Under the pieces are notes generated by a model. It was not told the DNA's origin. It was given only the letters and a program-made list of their open reading frames with translations, and made no database searches. From Faecalimonas umbilicata (GTDB lineage Bacteria > Bacillota > Clostridia > Lachnospirales > Lachnospiraceae): DNA of 62,397 nt. Both the position numbers and the translations under genes were made by a program. Positions 17,027 through 25,047 of the stretch are shown in pieces (position 1 is the first letter of the stretch; the number at the start of each line of letters is the position of its first letter). The stretch covers positions 1 to 62,397 of the forward strand of contig NZ_SLZV01000022.1 of assembly GCF_004346095.1 (NCBI RefSeq), written 5' to 3'.

Positions 17027-17536
17027 TTAAGTATTGTAGTGAGGATAAGTTGTTCGGTACAGATCACTCATGAACGATAACTGCTCATATCCAGAATCTT
17101 GTTCTTCCCGTTTTTTCTCCTCTTTTTTTCTTTGCTTTTCTCCTGGATTCGGTGACGGGTCTGGAAGTTCTTCAATCTTCTGTCCCGTCTTTTCGTACCA
17201 CCATTCAGCAAAGACTAATCTATGACACCATTCATCGGGTTTTCTGACATCTTCATAGCAGCAAAGCACTACGTCTTTCCCTTCATTCAAATATTCCTGA
17301 ATGATTGCTCCGATAACTGGATATCCTGTTTTTTCCAAATGCTTGAAGTACGGTTCTCTGAATCTTGCTCTGTCATTTTCATTCCAGAGATACCCAGGTG
17401 GTGCTATCTGTCTGATATCACCTGAAATCCGATACTTCGTTGGGAATCTCGGCATACTTCGGACAACTCCTACTACCGTATACTCCCCTGTGTTCAGTTC
17501 TTTGTTACTAAATCTGCTAGTATACAACTTCGGCAT
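17027..17536 (-). CDS. DUF488 family phage protein
   Basis: About 169 residues with the DUF488 core: 'YTSRFSN', 'VVRSMPRFPTKYRI', and the hallmark 'DVVLCCYEDVRKPDEWCHRLVFAEW' (about 90-115) that carries conserved Cys, Glu and His. The C-terminal Lys/Glu stretch is low complexity. I take the ATG at 17536, which suits family starts and lies ten bases after GGGAG; an ATG at 17545 is also possible. The family has no settled biochemical role. The gene is followed at once by the tRNA-like gene on the same transcript. Confidence 0.75.
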   Translation of the reverse strand: MPKLYTSRFSNKELNTGEYTVVGVVRSMPRFPTKYRISGDIRQIAPPGYLWNENDRARFREPYFKHLEKTGYPVIGAIIQEYLNEGKDVVLCCYEDVRKPDEWCHRLVFAEWWYEKTGQKIEELPDPSPNPGEKQRKKEEKKREEQDSGYEQLSFMSDLYRTTYPHYNT

Positions 17537-17786
17537 TATTCTCATTCTCCCTTCCGTAGATGCTGACTATCGTTTCAATTCCTTCAGCAATTCTTGCCTT
17601 AGTGTCTTCACCCAGGGATAAATAGAATCTTTCATGCACCATACATTCATATGCTTTCTTCATTTTCAATGACTGTTCTGGTGTTATTCCAAGCCGGAAG
17701 TCTTTTGCGATCTTCAATGCTTTTTTGTACTGATGTTCTGCTACTAAACTTCTTACTATGTCACTCTTCCGAATCATTTCTATCAC
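17517..17786 (-). CDS. Small conserved phage protein, first gene after late promoters
   Basis: An 89-residue helical protein ('IVRSLVAEHQYKKALKIAKDFRLGI', 'ECMVHERFYLSLGED') of a kind often found with DUF488 in Clostridia phages. It is the first gene after the repressor-operator/promoter cluster at 17798-17943 and overlaps the DUF488 gene by 20-29 bases. I do not recognise a fold or function. Confidence 0.65.
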   Translation of the reverse strand: MIEMIRKSDIVRSLVAEHQYKKALKIAKDFRLGITPEQSLKMKKAYECMVHERFYLSLGEDTKARIAEGIETIVSIYGRENENNAEVVY

Positions 17787-17797
17787 CTCTGTTTCGA

Positions 17798-17809
17798 TAC
17801 CGTTTGGTA
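17798..17809. promoter_or_regulatory. Operator O1 (TACC-N4-GGTA) before the late operon
   Basis: Perfect inverted repeat TACC-GTTT-GGTA, 12 bases upstream of the first late gene. The same dyad occurs twice more within 125 bases and at the lysogeny switch. Confidence 0.65.
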
Positions 17810-17825
17810 AGTTTTCTACATCTTC

Positions 17826-17853
17826 ATTCTAACTTGTTACCGTCTGGTGTCAA
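17826..17853 (-). promoter_or_regulatory. Late promoter 2 with overlapping operator O2
   Basis: Minus-strand TTGACA (17848-17853), 16-base spacer, TAGAAT (17826-17831). The variant dyad TACC-GTCT-GGTG (17838-17849) fills the spacer and touches the -35, so bound repressor should block it. Confidence 0.65.
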
Positions 17854-17914
17854 ACAGAAGCGTTTGTTTTCCGCTTATTTTTATGGAGTGACATTTGAAT
17901 TGTTTACGAGCTAC

Positions 17915-17943
17915 ATCTTACCAAACGGTAATTGAATAGTCAA
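17915..17943 (-). promoter_or_regulatory. Late promoter 1 with overlapping operator O3
   Basis: Minus-strand TTGACT (17938-17943), 17-base spacer, TAAGAT (17915-17920). The dyad TACC-AAAC-GGTA (17919-17930) overlaps the -10 and the spacer. The geometry matches the early promoter at 26929-26957, which also has a TAAGAT -10. Confidence 0.7.
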
Positions 17944-17983
17944 TGCCCGCTTTTTGCCCTCGTTATCGCCTCGTGGCTCTATT

Positions 17984-18568
17984 CTACCGTTCAAAGCCAT
18001 CTATACCAAAGATAAGTGCCGTTAATCTCCTACAGGCTGCTTTTACGTCCTTGTAGACAGTACGCTCATTTATGACCTCTTCTTCTGCAATTTCTTGCAC
18101 TGTTTTTGCCTTATTATTCAAATAAAGCCCTTCAATTACACGCCATCTACGTTTTTCCTCCTGGTATGGGGAACTTTCGCAGCTTTCTCTGTAAACCTCC
18201 AACATTCTATCTACATGATTCATAATTACCCTGGTTCTGATTACTCCTCTCTCAATGCTCTCTATCTTTCCATCTCTATCAATCCTCCTTCCTTCCATCA
18301 GTTCAATAATATCTACGATGTCTTCGTCCAGTTCATTGCTGATTCTGTATATCGCTTTTTCATCGTACTCCGAAAAATCCCGGTAATGTTCCAACAGCAT
18401 TTTTGTGTTCCTGTATCTCCTGTCGAACTTTGCCTTTTCTTCCGATACCGATTTCTTCTTCTCTTCTGCTATTTCCTTCTGATAAGCACTTACTGCTCTA
18501 TCCGCCGCCCTGTCCAAAAGCCGTTCCATTTCTTCCTGGGTGATGCTGAATGTTTTTCCTTTTCCCAT
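17984..18568 (-). CDS. ArpU/sigma-like late transcription regulator
   Basis: About 194 residues, mostly helical, ending in a region-4-like helix-turn-helix (about 155-190: 'KTVQEIAEEEVINERTVYKDVKAACRRL'). This architecture and position, last in the early run and just upstream of the late promoters, fit ArpU-type phage late regulators. The ATG at 18568 follows AAGGAGG; an in-frame ATG at 18598 lacks a ribosome site. It probably activates the downstream morphogenesis operon. Confidence 0.72.
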   Translation of the reverse strand: MGKGKTFSITQEEMERLLDRAADRAVSAYQKEIAEEKKKSVSEEKAKFDRRYRNTKMLLEHYRDFSEYDEKAIYRISNELDEDIVDIIELMEGRRIDRDGKIESIERGVIRTRVIMNHVDRMLEVYRESCESSPYQEEKRRWRVIEGLYLNNKAKTVQEIAEEEVINERTVYKDVKAACRRLTALIFGIDGFER

Positions 18569-18669
18569 CGGTAAATCCTCCTTTTCACTGGTTGCCATTT
18601 AACTATCCATTTGATACAATATGTTTGCGAGACATATTAAGGGTGGCTTTACCGACAGGCTATCCTTTT

Positions 18670-18912
18670 TTATTTTCCGCAGGTAGCAAAATGAGAAATA
18701 TATCCAATATCATCTGCCATTTCTGGTCTGCACCTTGCTCCCGCAACTACTTTTCCTTGCCGGGTAACAATCCTCTCTTTCCCTCCTGGAACTGCCTGAT
18801 AATTTATTAAACCCGGATCTACTGGCATATTCTTTCCTTTCTCTGTCCGGACCCACAATATTCTTTTTCCACATTTCCTACAAGTTCCGAATGGATTGTC
18901 TGTTCTTGACAT
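18670..18912 (-). CDS. Small zinc-ribbon phage protein
   Basis: An 80-residue protein opening 'MSRTDNPFGTCRKCGKRILW' with a CxxC, a middle 'MPVDPG', and a C-terminal 'ISHFATCGK'. The pattern is common in phage-encoded zinc ribbons. The ATG at 18912 has GGAGG nine bases upstream; the frame can be read from a GTG at 18921. No function is assigned. Confidence 0.65.
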   Translation of the reverse strand: MSRTDNPFGTCRKCGKRILWVRTEKGKNMPVDPGLINYQAVPGGKERIVTRQGKVVAGARCRPEMADDIGYISHFATCGK

Positions 18913-18924
18913 CGTTGGCACCTC

Positions 18925-19176
18925 CTACACGCCTAAATCCACATTGAGCCGTATAACTCTTTTCCCGTTATACTTTCTGTACTCTTCCACTTCCATTTCT
19001 TCAATGTCTTCGTCAATACATACTTTAGCACTTACAAAATCTCCTTCCTTAGCTTCTTCCTGAACTTCCGCTTCCACACCAAGCCCATCAGCATATACAT
19101 TGGTTTCTACCATCATATCCGCCGGATACTGTGACAGTTCCTGAATCAGTTCGTATACCGTCATTGCCGCTTTCAT
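18925..19176 (-). CDS. Small acidic phage protein
   Basis: An 83-residue acidic protein ('MTVYELIQELSQYPADMMVETN', 'EEMEVEEYRKYNGKRVIRLNVD') resembling small phage proteins with a helical start and beta end. The start follows GGAGG and overlaps the HNH gene by 89 bases. Function is not recognised. Confidence 0.6.
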   Translation of the reverse strand: MKAAMTVYELIQELSQYPADMMVETNVYADGLGVEAEVQEEAKEGDFVSAKVCIDEDIEEMEVEEYRKYNGKRVIRLNVDLGV

Positions 19177-19810
19177 TTTTCGTTTCCTCCTTGAATTTTA
19201 TTCCATATACCCGATACATGCGCTCAAATTCTGCCATTCCCACTGTATGAGCCTCTGTATGGTGGACTCTGCATAAGCATATCTTCCGGTAGTCAGAATC
19301 ATTTACCTTCTTCCGGTTATTTCCCATTCCAATGCTGTCCACATGATGAACTTCTCCGTATCTCCCACAGATAGCGCATCTGCGATTCTTCAGGCAAGCC
19401 CATAGGTAATGATCTATGTCGTCCGTCCGGTTGCTTCCAAAATCCATCAGCGGAACTCCCATTTCCAACGCCAGATCCAGCATCGTATTGATAAATTCCC
19501 TGGCTGTGTCCATCGTGCAGTCAGAAAGAGAGAACTCTTTGCAGCCAGTCCGAATGATATGTTCCAGCTTTAAGCGTTCTTTCATTTCTTCAGGAGCATA
19601 TCCTGTGAAATCCGCAATATCGCGTATCGTTGCATATGCTTTCTTCCTCTGTTCTGCGCTAATATGTCTTCCATCGTCCAACCATACCATGCAATCTTTG
19701 ATTCTTTTCTTTAAAATCGCTTCTTCCAGATGCCGGTCAGGAATAAAAATCTGCAAATGAGTTCCTTCCTGATCCGGCTTGTATGCTTTTATGTCTGCGT
19801 ACTCATACAT
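19088..19810 (-). CDS. Putative HNHc nuclease
   Basis: A 240-residue protein of the phage 'putative HNHc nuclease' family. The C-terminal third has the zinc/nuclease core: 'CAICGRYGEVHHVDSIGMGNNRKK' (about 152-175), then 'ICLCRVHHTEAHTVG' (about 186-200). The N-terminal part has the 'RIKDCMVWLDDGRHISAEQRKK' segment shared by the family, which is usually linked to phage replication or recombination genes. The ATG has a GAGGAG site. Confidence 0.8.
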   Translation of the reverse strand: MYEYADIKAYKPDQEGTHLQIFIPDRHLEEAILKKRIKDCMVWLDDGRHISAEQRKKAYATIRDIADFTGYAPEEMKERLKLEHIIRTGCKEFSLSDCTMDTAREFINTMLDLALEMGVPLMDFGSNRTDDIDHYLWACLKNRRCAICGRYGEVHHVDSIGMGNNRKKVNDSDYRKICLCRVHHTEAHTVGMAEFERMYRVYGIKFKEETKNESGNDGIRTDSGTVTVSGGYDGRNQCIC

Positions 19811-19837
19811 CTGTACTCCTCTTAATTTTTCTACGCC

Positions 19838-20380
19838 TTAGTCAATGTCTTCATATCCGTATCCATCATCTTCCGGTTCGTCATCTTCTCGGAAATCTTC
19901 AATTTTAACTTCTCCCTCTACTGGTCCAGGAAGAGCAGTTTCATCTACCACTTCCCCTTCCAATAACGGAAGTTCATTCTCTTTCGGCTCATTCATTGCT
20001 TCTTGGAAATCTGTATCGAAAATGCTCCTCTGTTCTGTGTTGTTGACATAGGTTAAGACGTATTCCTGTTTCTGTTCGTCCCATACCATCGCCATTTCCG
20101 GATTAACACTGCCCTTTTCTTCATTCTTGATATTAATTGCAGATGTTACTTTATGGTCAAATTTAGGCTTCAGAATCTTTCGTGTTTCCCCTTTTACTTG
20201 TGGATCATAGTTTGGAATGAAATCTGGAACCAGTTTGATATCTATAGTGATAGTAACCTTCCCTTCCATGCTTTCTTTTTCCTTCATAGTTCCAAGCGCA
20301 CGTTGCAATACAATGTCTGCATCTCTTCTCAGTTTTTCAAAAGTATCTGCTTCAATCCTTAATTCTTTGCAATCTTCCAT
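19838..20380 (-). CDS. Phage protein of unknown function with acidic tail
   Basis: A 180-residue protein. The first 120 residues look folded ('EGKVTITIDIKLVPDFIPNYD', 'KILKPKFDHKVTSAINIKNEE'); the last 50 are strongly acidic and probably disordered. Acidic tails occur in phage single-strand binding proteins and DNA mimics, but I see no OB-fold evidence and do not assign either. It sits between a small Cys protein and the HNH gene in the replication block. Confidence 0.6.
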   Translation of the reverse strand: MEDCKELRIEADTFEKLRRDADIVLQRALGTMKEKESMEGKVTITIDIKLVPDFIPNYDPQVKGETRKILKPKFDHKVTSAINIKNEEKGSVNPEMAMVWDEQKQEYVLTYVNNTEQRSIFDTDFQEAMNEPKENELPLLEGEVVDETALPGPVEGEVKIEDFREDDEPEDDGYGYEDID

Positions 20381-20393
20381 GTGTTTCTCTCTC

Positions 20394-20555
20394 CTATCTC
20401 AAATCTTCCATATGTTTCTGTATGCACTCCTTACACCCCGGACTCCTATATCCTACACATTCTTTCTCAAAATCAATGTTCGCATCATCTTTCATAGGGC
20501 ATGAAAAACAGTGCCGCATAAGTGCTTCAATCAAAATTTCTTCATTCGGTGTCAT
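20394..20555 (-). CDS. 53-residue Cys-rich protein
   Basis: A short frame read from an ATG at 20555, preceded by GGAGG at proper spacing, to a TAG at 20394-20396. The product starts 'MTPNEEILIEALMRHCFSCP' and has CFSC and 'CVGYRSPGCKEC', so five cysteines in 53 residues suggest a small zinc-binding protein. It exactly fills the gap between rusA and the acidic-tail gene and overlaps rusA by 14 bases. Confidence 0.6.
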   Translation of the reverse strand: MTPNEEILIEALMRHCFSCPMKDDANIDFEKECVGYRSPGCKECIQKHMEDLR

Positions 20556-21000
20556 GCTTTCCTCCAACCTGTAAAATTTTCACTTCTACTCGTGGCTGCT
20601 CCGAATAATATTTTCGGAACATTCCATCTACAATCATTGCATCATCTCTGTAAGCAATGCCATTCAGGCTATCACAGATTACTTTTGCAATATTATCAAA
20701 GTCCGGTTTCTTCACCGGTCTGATTTTTCCCTCTATCATCTCCTTCCGTTTTTTCTTGGATGTACTTTTCGGAATCCCGTAAAATGCAAAAATCCGAACG
20801 TCCAACATTGCATTATCTGGAAATCTGAAGTTATTACACTGAATCCCATATTCCGCTTTCACCTGATTCTCATACATTACTGTATTCTTAGGTGTATATG
20901 CTCTGGCAAATGTTTTCTCTCCGTCCGCTGATTTTCTCACTGAAACTCTTGGTCTTCCTTTTGCTTTCGGCTCTCCATATACAGTAAACTTAACCATCAT
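20542..21000 (-). CDS. rusA: RusA-family Holliday junction resolvase
   Basis: A 152-residue protein with the RusA opening 'FTVYGEPKAKGRPRV', 'YTPKNTVMYENQVKAEY', and the catalytic acidic cluster in 'VKKPDFDNIAKVICDSLNGIAYRDDAMI' (about 95-122). RusA cuts Holliday junctions; in phages it debranches DNA before packaging. It is in the recombination/replication block as expected. Confidence 0.9.
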   Translation of the reverse strand: MMVKFTVYGEPKAKGRPRVSVRKSADGEKTFARAYTPKNTVMYENQVKAEYGIQCNNFRFPDNAMLDVRIFAFYGIPKSTSKKKRKEMIEGKIRPVKKPDFDNIAKVICDSLNGIAYRDDAMIVDGMFRKYYSEQPRVEVKILQVGGKHDTE

Positions 21001-21007
21001 ATCCTCC

Positions 21008-21397
21008 CTACTGACTTTCTAAACTGGATTCCTCCAGCTTTGCCTGTATGCAAAAATAATTACTTTTCCCTTTTTCTCTTGGTACTTTGATCTGCCGCAC
21101 CGTATATCCATTCTTCACAAGAATCCCTGCCACTTCCTGTCTATCTTCCAGCGTATAGATTCTCAGCTCTGCAACCGGATTGAAATTGTCACTCTGTACT
21201 CCAAAGAATTCTTCAGGTCCACATTCCAGCGCTTTTGCGATATCCAGTAATGCGGAACACGGAATTTCTGTAACTCCATTCTCATAATTGCTTATGGCAC
21301 TTTCTCCCCTACCGGTTAATTCTGCCAATCGCTTTTGTGATAATTTTCTTTGTTCACGAATATTTTTGATGTTTTTTCCTACGTCATTGTTATTCAT
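21008..21397 (-). CDS. XRE-family regulator within the replication block
   Basis: A 129-residue protein with an N-terminal helix-turn-helix (about 5-60: 'NIREQRKLSQKRLAELTGRGESAISNYENG') and a C-terminal domain (about 75-125) with 'KNGYTVRQIKVPREKG' that may bind a ligand. It lies between the helicase loader and rusA, not at the lysogeny switch, so it may tune middle gene expression. The target is unknown. Confidence 0.75.
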   Translation of the reverse strand: MNNNDVGKNIKNIREQRKLSQKRLAELTGRGESAISNYENGVTEIPCSALLDIAKALECGPEEFFGVQSDNFNPVAELRIYTLEDRQEVAGILVKNGYTVRQIKVPREKGKSNYFCIQAKLEESSLESQ

Positions 21398-21398
21398 G

Positions 21399-22250
21399 CT
21401 ATCCCTCCAATAATTTCTTGGTTTCTTCGTATCTTTGCGCAGCCTCTCTTTTTCTCCATGACACTCCAGAGAACTCTAACGGATAACACATTTCAAAGAT
21501 ACGGTCATAAATTCTTGTATATCTTATATCTGTGGCTTCCTGCATCTGCCGCAATGTCAAATTTGTCGTAAGGATAAGCGGCTTCTTCGCCCGATACCTG
21601 TTATCTATAATTCCGTAAACCTTTTCCAATGCATAATCCGTACTACGCTCTGCCCCCAGATCATCAATGATTAGCAGCTTCACACTATTCAGCTTATATG
21701 TAAAAGCCTCTTCTCTCTCCCTATCAAAACCTTGCATTTCTTGCAAAATTCGGACGAAAGATGTCATAACCACAGAAATGTTTTTTTCCAGAAGATAATT
21801 TGCTATACAGGCCGCCGTATAACTTTTCCCGGTTCCAACCGTTCCAAAGAAGAGAAGCCCTTGATTCCGTTCGTACATCTTTTGGAACTCTCTGCAATAA
21901 TTCTGAGCAATTTTCAAATGGCGTTCATTGCCATTTCTGATCTGAAAATTCTCAAAGCAGGCTGTTTTAAAGGTATCGTCCATCATACTGCTAATTTTCG
22001 CTCTTTGTATGTTTCTCATTTCTTCTTGCTTTTGGAACTGTTCCTTCTTAATCCGTTCCGCTTCTGCCCGGCATTTACAAACCACAGGAACCCTCTTTAC
22101 TGTGCCATCAAGCCATATAATTTCTCTTTCTTTCCTTGTATGGCATTTCCCGCAGTACAAAAGTCCATCTTCTCCAGTAAAATCTTCCGGCATTATATTT
22201 GAATTTCCTGCAATGTTTGATAATGCTGTTTCTGCAACACCGCTAATCAT
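21399..22250 (-). CDS. DnaC-like helicase loader (AAA ATPase)
   Basis: A 283-residue protein. The N-terminal zinc-binding segment has 'CGKCHTRKEREIIW' and 'VPVVCKCRAEAERI'; the AAA domain has Walker A 'GTVGTGKSYTAA' (about 137-148), Walker B 'LLIIDDLGAERS', sensor 'PLILTTNLTLRQM' and an arginine-finger region 'TRIYDRIFEMC'. This is the DnaC/DnaI type that loads replicative helicase. It follows the initiator gene by six bases, forming a phage replication pair. Confidence 0.88.
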   Translation of the reverse strand: MISGVAETALSNIAGNSNIMPEDFTGEDGLLYCGKCHTRKEREIIWLDGTVKRVPVVCKCRAEAERIKKEQFQKQEEMRNIQRAKISSMMDDTFKTACFENFQIRNGNERHLKIAQNYCREFQKMYERNQGLLFFGTVGTGKSYTAACIANYLLEKNISVVMTSFVRILQEMQGFDREREEAFTYKLNSVKLLIIDDLGAERSTDYALEKVYGIIDNRYRAKKPLILTTNLTLRQMQEATDIRYTRIYDRIFEMCYPLEFSGVSWRKREAAQRYEETKKLLEG

Positions 22251-22256
22251 TTACAC

Positions 22257-23090
22257 CTACTCCTTCCACTGCCCGAATGGATTTTCGTCCTTCGGAGTTT
22301 CATTCTGCTTTTCAGCCTTTGTTCTGATTGCCTCCGGCCGCTGTATCAATCCCGGATATTTTTTCTCAACCTTTTCAGTAACCCAGTTAAGAATTGTCAT
22401 ATAATCACTCTTATATGTTTTCCCGGTAGAGCCTTTATACAAATTCAATTCTTCAATAAATTTCTCTGTTGCTACTTGTCCGTATCCATACACCAGCTTG
22501 TTATACTCCTCTTCTTTTAAGGATACATACTCTGCATATTGTTTCTTTTCAACTTTCTTTTTTGCAGCCTTTTTCGGCTTTTTCTTCTCAGCCGGTATAG
22601 CGTCCGTAGGACTGTCCGGTGGACTGTCCATAGGATTTTCTTTCGGACTATCCGTAGAACTGCTGGAATTGCTCACTTTTTTCAAAATTTCTTCTCTTTT
22701 CCTAGCCCTTTCTGCTCTTTTTCTCTCTGCATCATATTCCTTGTTTTTCAGGAACTTATACCACTGTTCCTGCCATGTGTCCCAATCATGTAAATATAAA
22801 TCCCCATCTTCTGATTCATCTATCCACCGTTGAGATATAAGGCTGTCTACAATTTTCCTCTTATCCAGCCCTTCACTTAATCCTTTTGAAAAAACTTCTT
22901 CTGCCACATCAATCTTATCGCAACTCCGAAGTTTGCCGGTTTGGTCTGCATTGTTCAGCCCCCATAACCACAAGGATACAAGAATTCCGAGAGCTTCTTT
23001 TTGTGAACATTCAATATCTTTTGCCAATTCCCGGAGTTTTCCTCCTACTACATGGTCATGTACACTAATCCATGCCACCGCCGTCACCAC
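22257..23090 (-). CDS. Phage replication initiator (DnaD-like), carries iteron-like repeats
   Basis: A 277-residue protein. The N-terminal winged-helix part has 'AWISVHDHVVGGKLRELAKD', followed by a linker with repeated Asp-Ser-Pro units (about 146-165) and a Lys-rich stretch. The C-terminal DnaD-like domain contains 'SLKEEEYNKLVYGYG' and 'YKSDYMTILNWV'. Several GTG codons lie near the start (23090 or 23078). The Asp-Ser-Pro stretch is encoded by 12-bp tandem DNA repeats (22602-22661), the arrangement seen in lambda O, where the origin lies in the initiator gene. Confidence 0.8.
   Translation of the reverse strand: MVTAVAWISVHDHVVGGKLRELAKDIECSQKEALGILVSLWLWGLNNADQTGKLRSCDKIDVAEEVFSKGLSEGLDKRKIVDSLISQRWIDESEDGDLYLHDWDTWQEQWYKFLKNKEYDAERKRAERARKREEILKKVSNSSSSTDSPKENPMDSPPDSPTDAIPAEKKKPKKAAKKKVEKKQYAEYVSLKEEEYNKLVYGYGQVATEKFIEELNLYKGSTGKTYKSDYMTILNWVTEKVEKKYPGLIQRPEAIRTKAEKQNETPKDENPFGQWKE
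22602..22661. repeat. 12-bp iteron-like tandem repeats within initiator gene
   Basis: Five units at exact 12-base spacing (22602, 22614, 22626, 22638, 22650). The plus-strand consensus is GTCC-N3-GGAYT with a palindromic core GTCC-N3-GGAC. Units 1-3 match best (GTCCGTAGGACT, GTCCGGTGGACT, GTCCATAGGATT); 4 and 5 are diverged. They encode the Asp-Ser-Pro linker on the minus strand. The same unit recurs upstream of the integrase. Confidence 0.75.
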
Positions 23091-23131
23091 CTTTATTATG
23101 GCGGTCAGGTATTCCCAACCGCCATTTCATA

Positions 23132-24037
23132 TTACTCATTTCCCGCTTCTGCGCTTTGCTCCTCTGTTTCCTGAGCTGTATTCTTCTTATCTGCTTCAAT
23201 GCCATTTTTCAAAGTTGTCATAGCTTCTTCAAACTGCGCTACTGTCATGTTCGTAGTTGATTCCAAGCCCATATTTGTGCAGATATACTTTACAACCGCA
23301 TTTCCTTTCTTTTTACCGTAGAATCCTGTTGCAAGATCAAAAAACTCTTGTCTTTGTTCCTGAGAAATATATTCCACTTCTTCGTAGACTTCTGGTGTTG
23401 CATTTCCTGTTGCACCGGTATCAATCACCTGTCCTTTTTCAGCATCTCTATCTGTATAACCGAACTCTTCTGCTGTATATAATCCCTGGTAATCATCTGG
23501 GAATGCAGCTCTTACTGCCTGTGATACCGCCACCTTTTCAATCATAGTACAAGGTTTACTTCCCCAATTTGCCATAGGTTTTCCATCCTTAAATTTCTGG
23601 TATTCCTGAAGAGATACCTCTTTAAAGGTTTCTGTTTCTTTTCCGTTCAGCTCATGGTATACTCTGCACCAACCTCCCAGAAGCGTTTCCGAAGGGTACA
23701 GGCACGTTCCTTCTTTCTGAACAATTTCCTCCCCTCTCTGCACAACAATTCCTGATTTCATTCCGTTGTAGTTCGGATTCTTAAACGCTCTTTTCATGTA
23801 CGTTTCTTTTCCAATAACCAGCTGAGCAGGTTCATTTCCAAACTTAATCAGATACACCTCTCCGTATACAAGCGGGTTTAATTTCTGTGCCTGGCATGTC
23901 CGGATAAAAAACAGAACTTCCTGATCCGTCACCTTTCCATTTCCTCTTACCAGATAATTTTTGACTGTTTCTGGTTCCAACTTAATTTCTACACCGCCTG
24001 CATCATATTTCACAACACTAAACATATTTTCTGACAT
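23132..24037 (-). CDS. bet: Phage recombination protein Bet (RecT family)
   Basis: A 301-residue single-strand annealing protein. The RecT/Bet core spans about 25-185 and includes 'EVLFFIRTCQAQKLNPLVYGEVYLIKF', 'YMKRAFKNPNYNGMKSGI' and 'PCTMIEKVAVSQAVRAAFPDDYQGLY'. The C-terminal tail is acidic. It acts with the neighbouring nuclease (25048-25668) to anneal DNA during replication or recombination. Confidence 0.9.
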   Translation of the reverse strand: MSENMFSVVKYDAGGVEIKLEPETVKNYLVRGNGKVTDQEVLFFIRTCQAQKLNPLVYGEVYLIKFGNEPAQLVIGKETYMKRAFKNPNYNGMKSGIVVQRGEEIVQKEGTCLYPSETLLGGWCRVYHELNGKETETFKEVSLQEYQKFKDGKPMANWGSKPCTMIEKVAVSQAVRAAFPDDYQGLYTAEEFGYTDRDAEKGQVIDTGATGNATPEVYEEVEYISQEQRQEFFDLATGFYGKKKGNAVVKYICTNMGLESTTNMTVAQFEEAMTTLKNGIEADKKNTAQETEEQSAEAGNE

Positions 24038-24042
24038 CTCAT

Positions 24043-24762
24043 TTACCTCCTGATACTCACTTTGATAGTTTCTTTGTATGTAATCCCAGGAATCTGAATA
24101 CTGCCTTTTGATGCTCTGATAAGCCGCATAACTGCCTTTTCATCTACTGGACGTATTTCCATTCCTGAAAACATTACCGGAACTTTTTGATGATCTATAC
24201 TTTCAATTTCCCAATCTTTTGAGCTGCTCACACCTTTCGCTTTTGGTGTATCCATAACCACTGCCGCACTAGCCGCTACCGTTTCTACCATCTGAGCTTC
24301 CATCAACGCTGTTTCTGCCGCTTCCTGGTTACCCTCCTCTTCAAGTGCAGCCGCTTCATTCAACTTCTTCTCTTTTTCTGCTTCAGCAGCCAGTCTCATT
24401 TTTTCTTCCAATTCCCGCTTTTTCTGTTCCTGTTCTTTTTGGTAGGCAGCTATGCTCTTCTTTAATATTTTTTCTGCTTCTTGCAAAGGCTTAAGCATCG
24501 TCTTTTCTCTATCGCATACCGCCTTATGCGCCTTGTATGCATTGTCTTTCATAGGCTTAAAAAAATCCGTTACCACTTTCGCCTGAGCTTTAATCTGCTG
24601 TCCAAATTCAGCAGCTTTTTCATAATCCTCATTGCTTGTAATGGTCATTGCCTTTGCCCGTACTTCAACCATACTGACATTCTGCTGAATCTCTTCTTCC
24701 TTCACCAACTCTGTCGGTGTTTCAATTTTTGCTACTACCGCTTCCGTAACTTTCCCGCTCAT
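24043..24762 (-). CDS. Coiled-coil protein of the recombination module
   Basis: About 239 residues: an N-terminal part with 'TITSNEDYEKAAEFGQQIK', a long Glu/Lys/Ala-rich coiled coil (about 100-170), and a C-terminal domain with 'DWEIESIDHQKVPVMFSGMEIRPVDEKAVMRLIRASKG', a pattern found in phage proteins encoded next to Bet/RecT. The ATG at 24762 follows AGGAGG; the frame is open to 24828. It is likely an accessory factor, biochemical role unknown. Confidence 0.7.
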   Translation of the reverse strand: MSGKVTEAVVAKIETPTELVKEEEIQQNVSMVEVRAKAMTITSNEDYEKAAEFGQQIKAQAKVVTDFFKPMKDNAYKAHKAVCDREKTMLKPLQEAEKILKKSIAAYQKEQEQKKRELEEKMRLAAEAEKEKKLNEAAALEEEGNQEAAETALMEAQMVETVAASAAVVMDTPKAKGVSSSKDWEIESIDHQKVPVMFSGMEIRPVDEKAVMRLIRASKGSIQIPGITYKETIKVSIRR

Positions 24763-24772
24763 ATAAATCCTC

Positions 24773-25036
24773 CTAAATATGCTTTGCAATCTGTAATATT
24801 CTCCTAACGATTGCAACTTCTTCTCCATACTTTACTTCCGTCTGATAATCTTCGATGACTTCATCAATCAAGTTCTGTGCATCTTTTGCATCTATGCAAG
24901 GACATTTCTGCAATGCCTTATTTCCTGCTTTAAGTGCCTCTTTTACCAAACACATAACATCTGATGGACTGCCATTTACTTCTGCCTTGACTCCATTTTC
25001 GTCTTCGACTATCAACAATCTTGTCTTCTCTTCCAT
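24773..25036 (-). CDS. Small phage protein in recombination module
   Basis: An 87-residue protein ('KTRLLIVEDENGVKAEVNGS', then 'MCLVKEALKAGNKALQKC'), with no recognisable catalytic motif. The ATG at 25036 follows a GGAGG site; an upstream in-frame ATG at 25075 lies inside the nuclease gene. It sits between the nuclease and coiled-coil genes. Confidence 0.6.
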   Translation of the reverse strand: MEEKTRLLIVEDENGVKAEVNGSPSDVMCLVKEALKAGNKALQKCPCIDAKDAQNLIDEVIEDYQTEVKYGEEVAIVRRILQIAKHI

Positions 25037-25047
25037 GCTATAACCTC

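Noticed and set aside
22602-22661. CRISPR-like array from the tandem repeats
   Set aside because: Units are 12 bases without spacers, lie in a coding region, and no cas genes are present.
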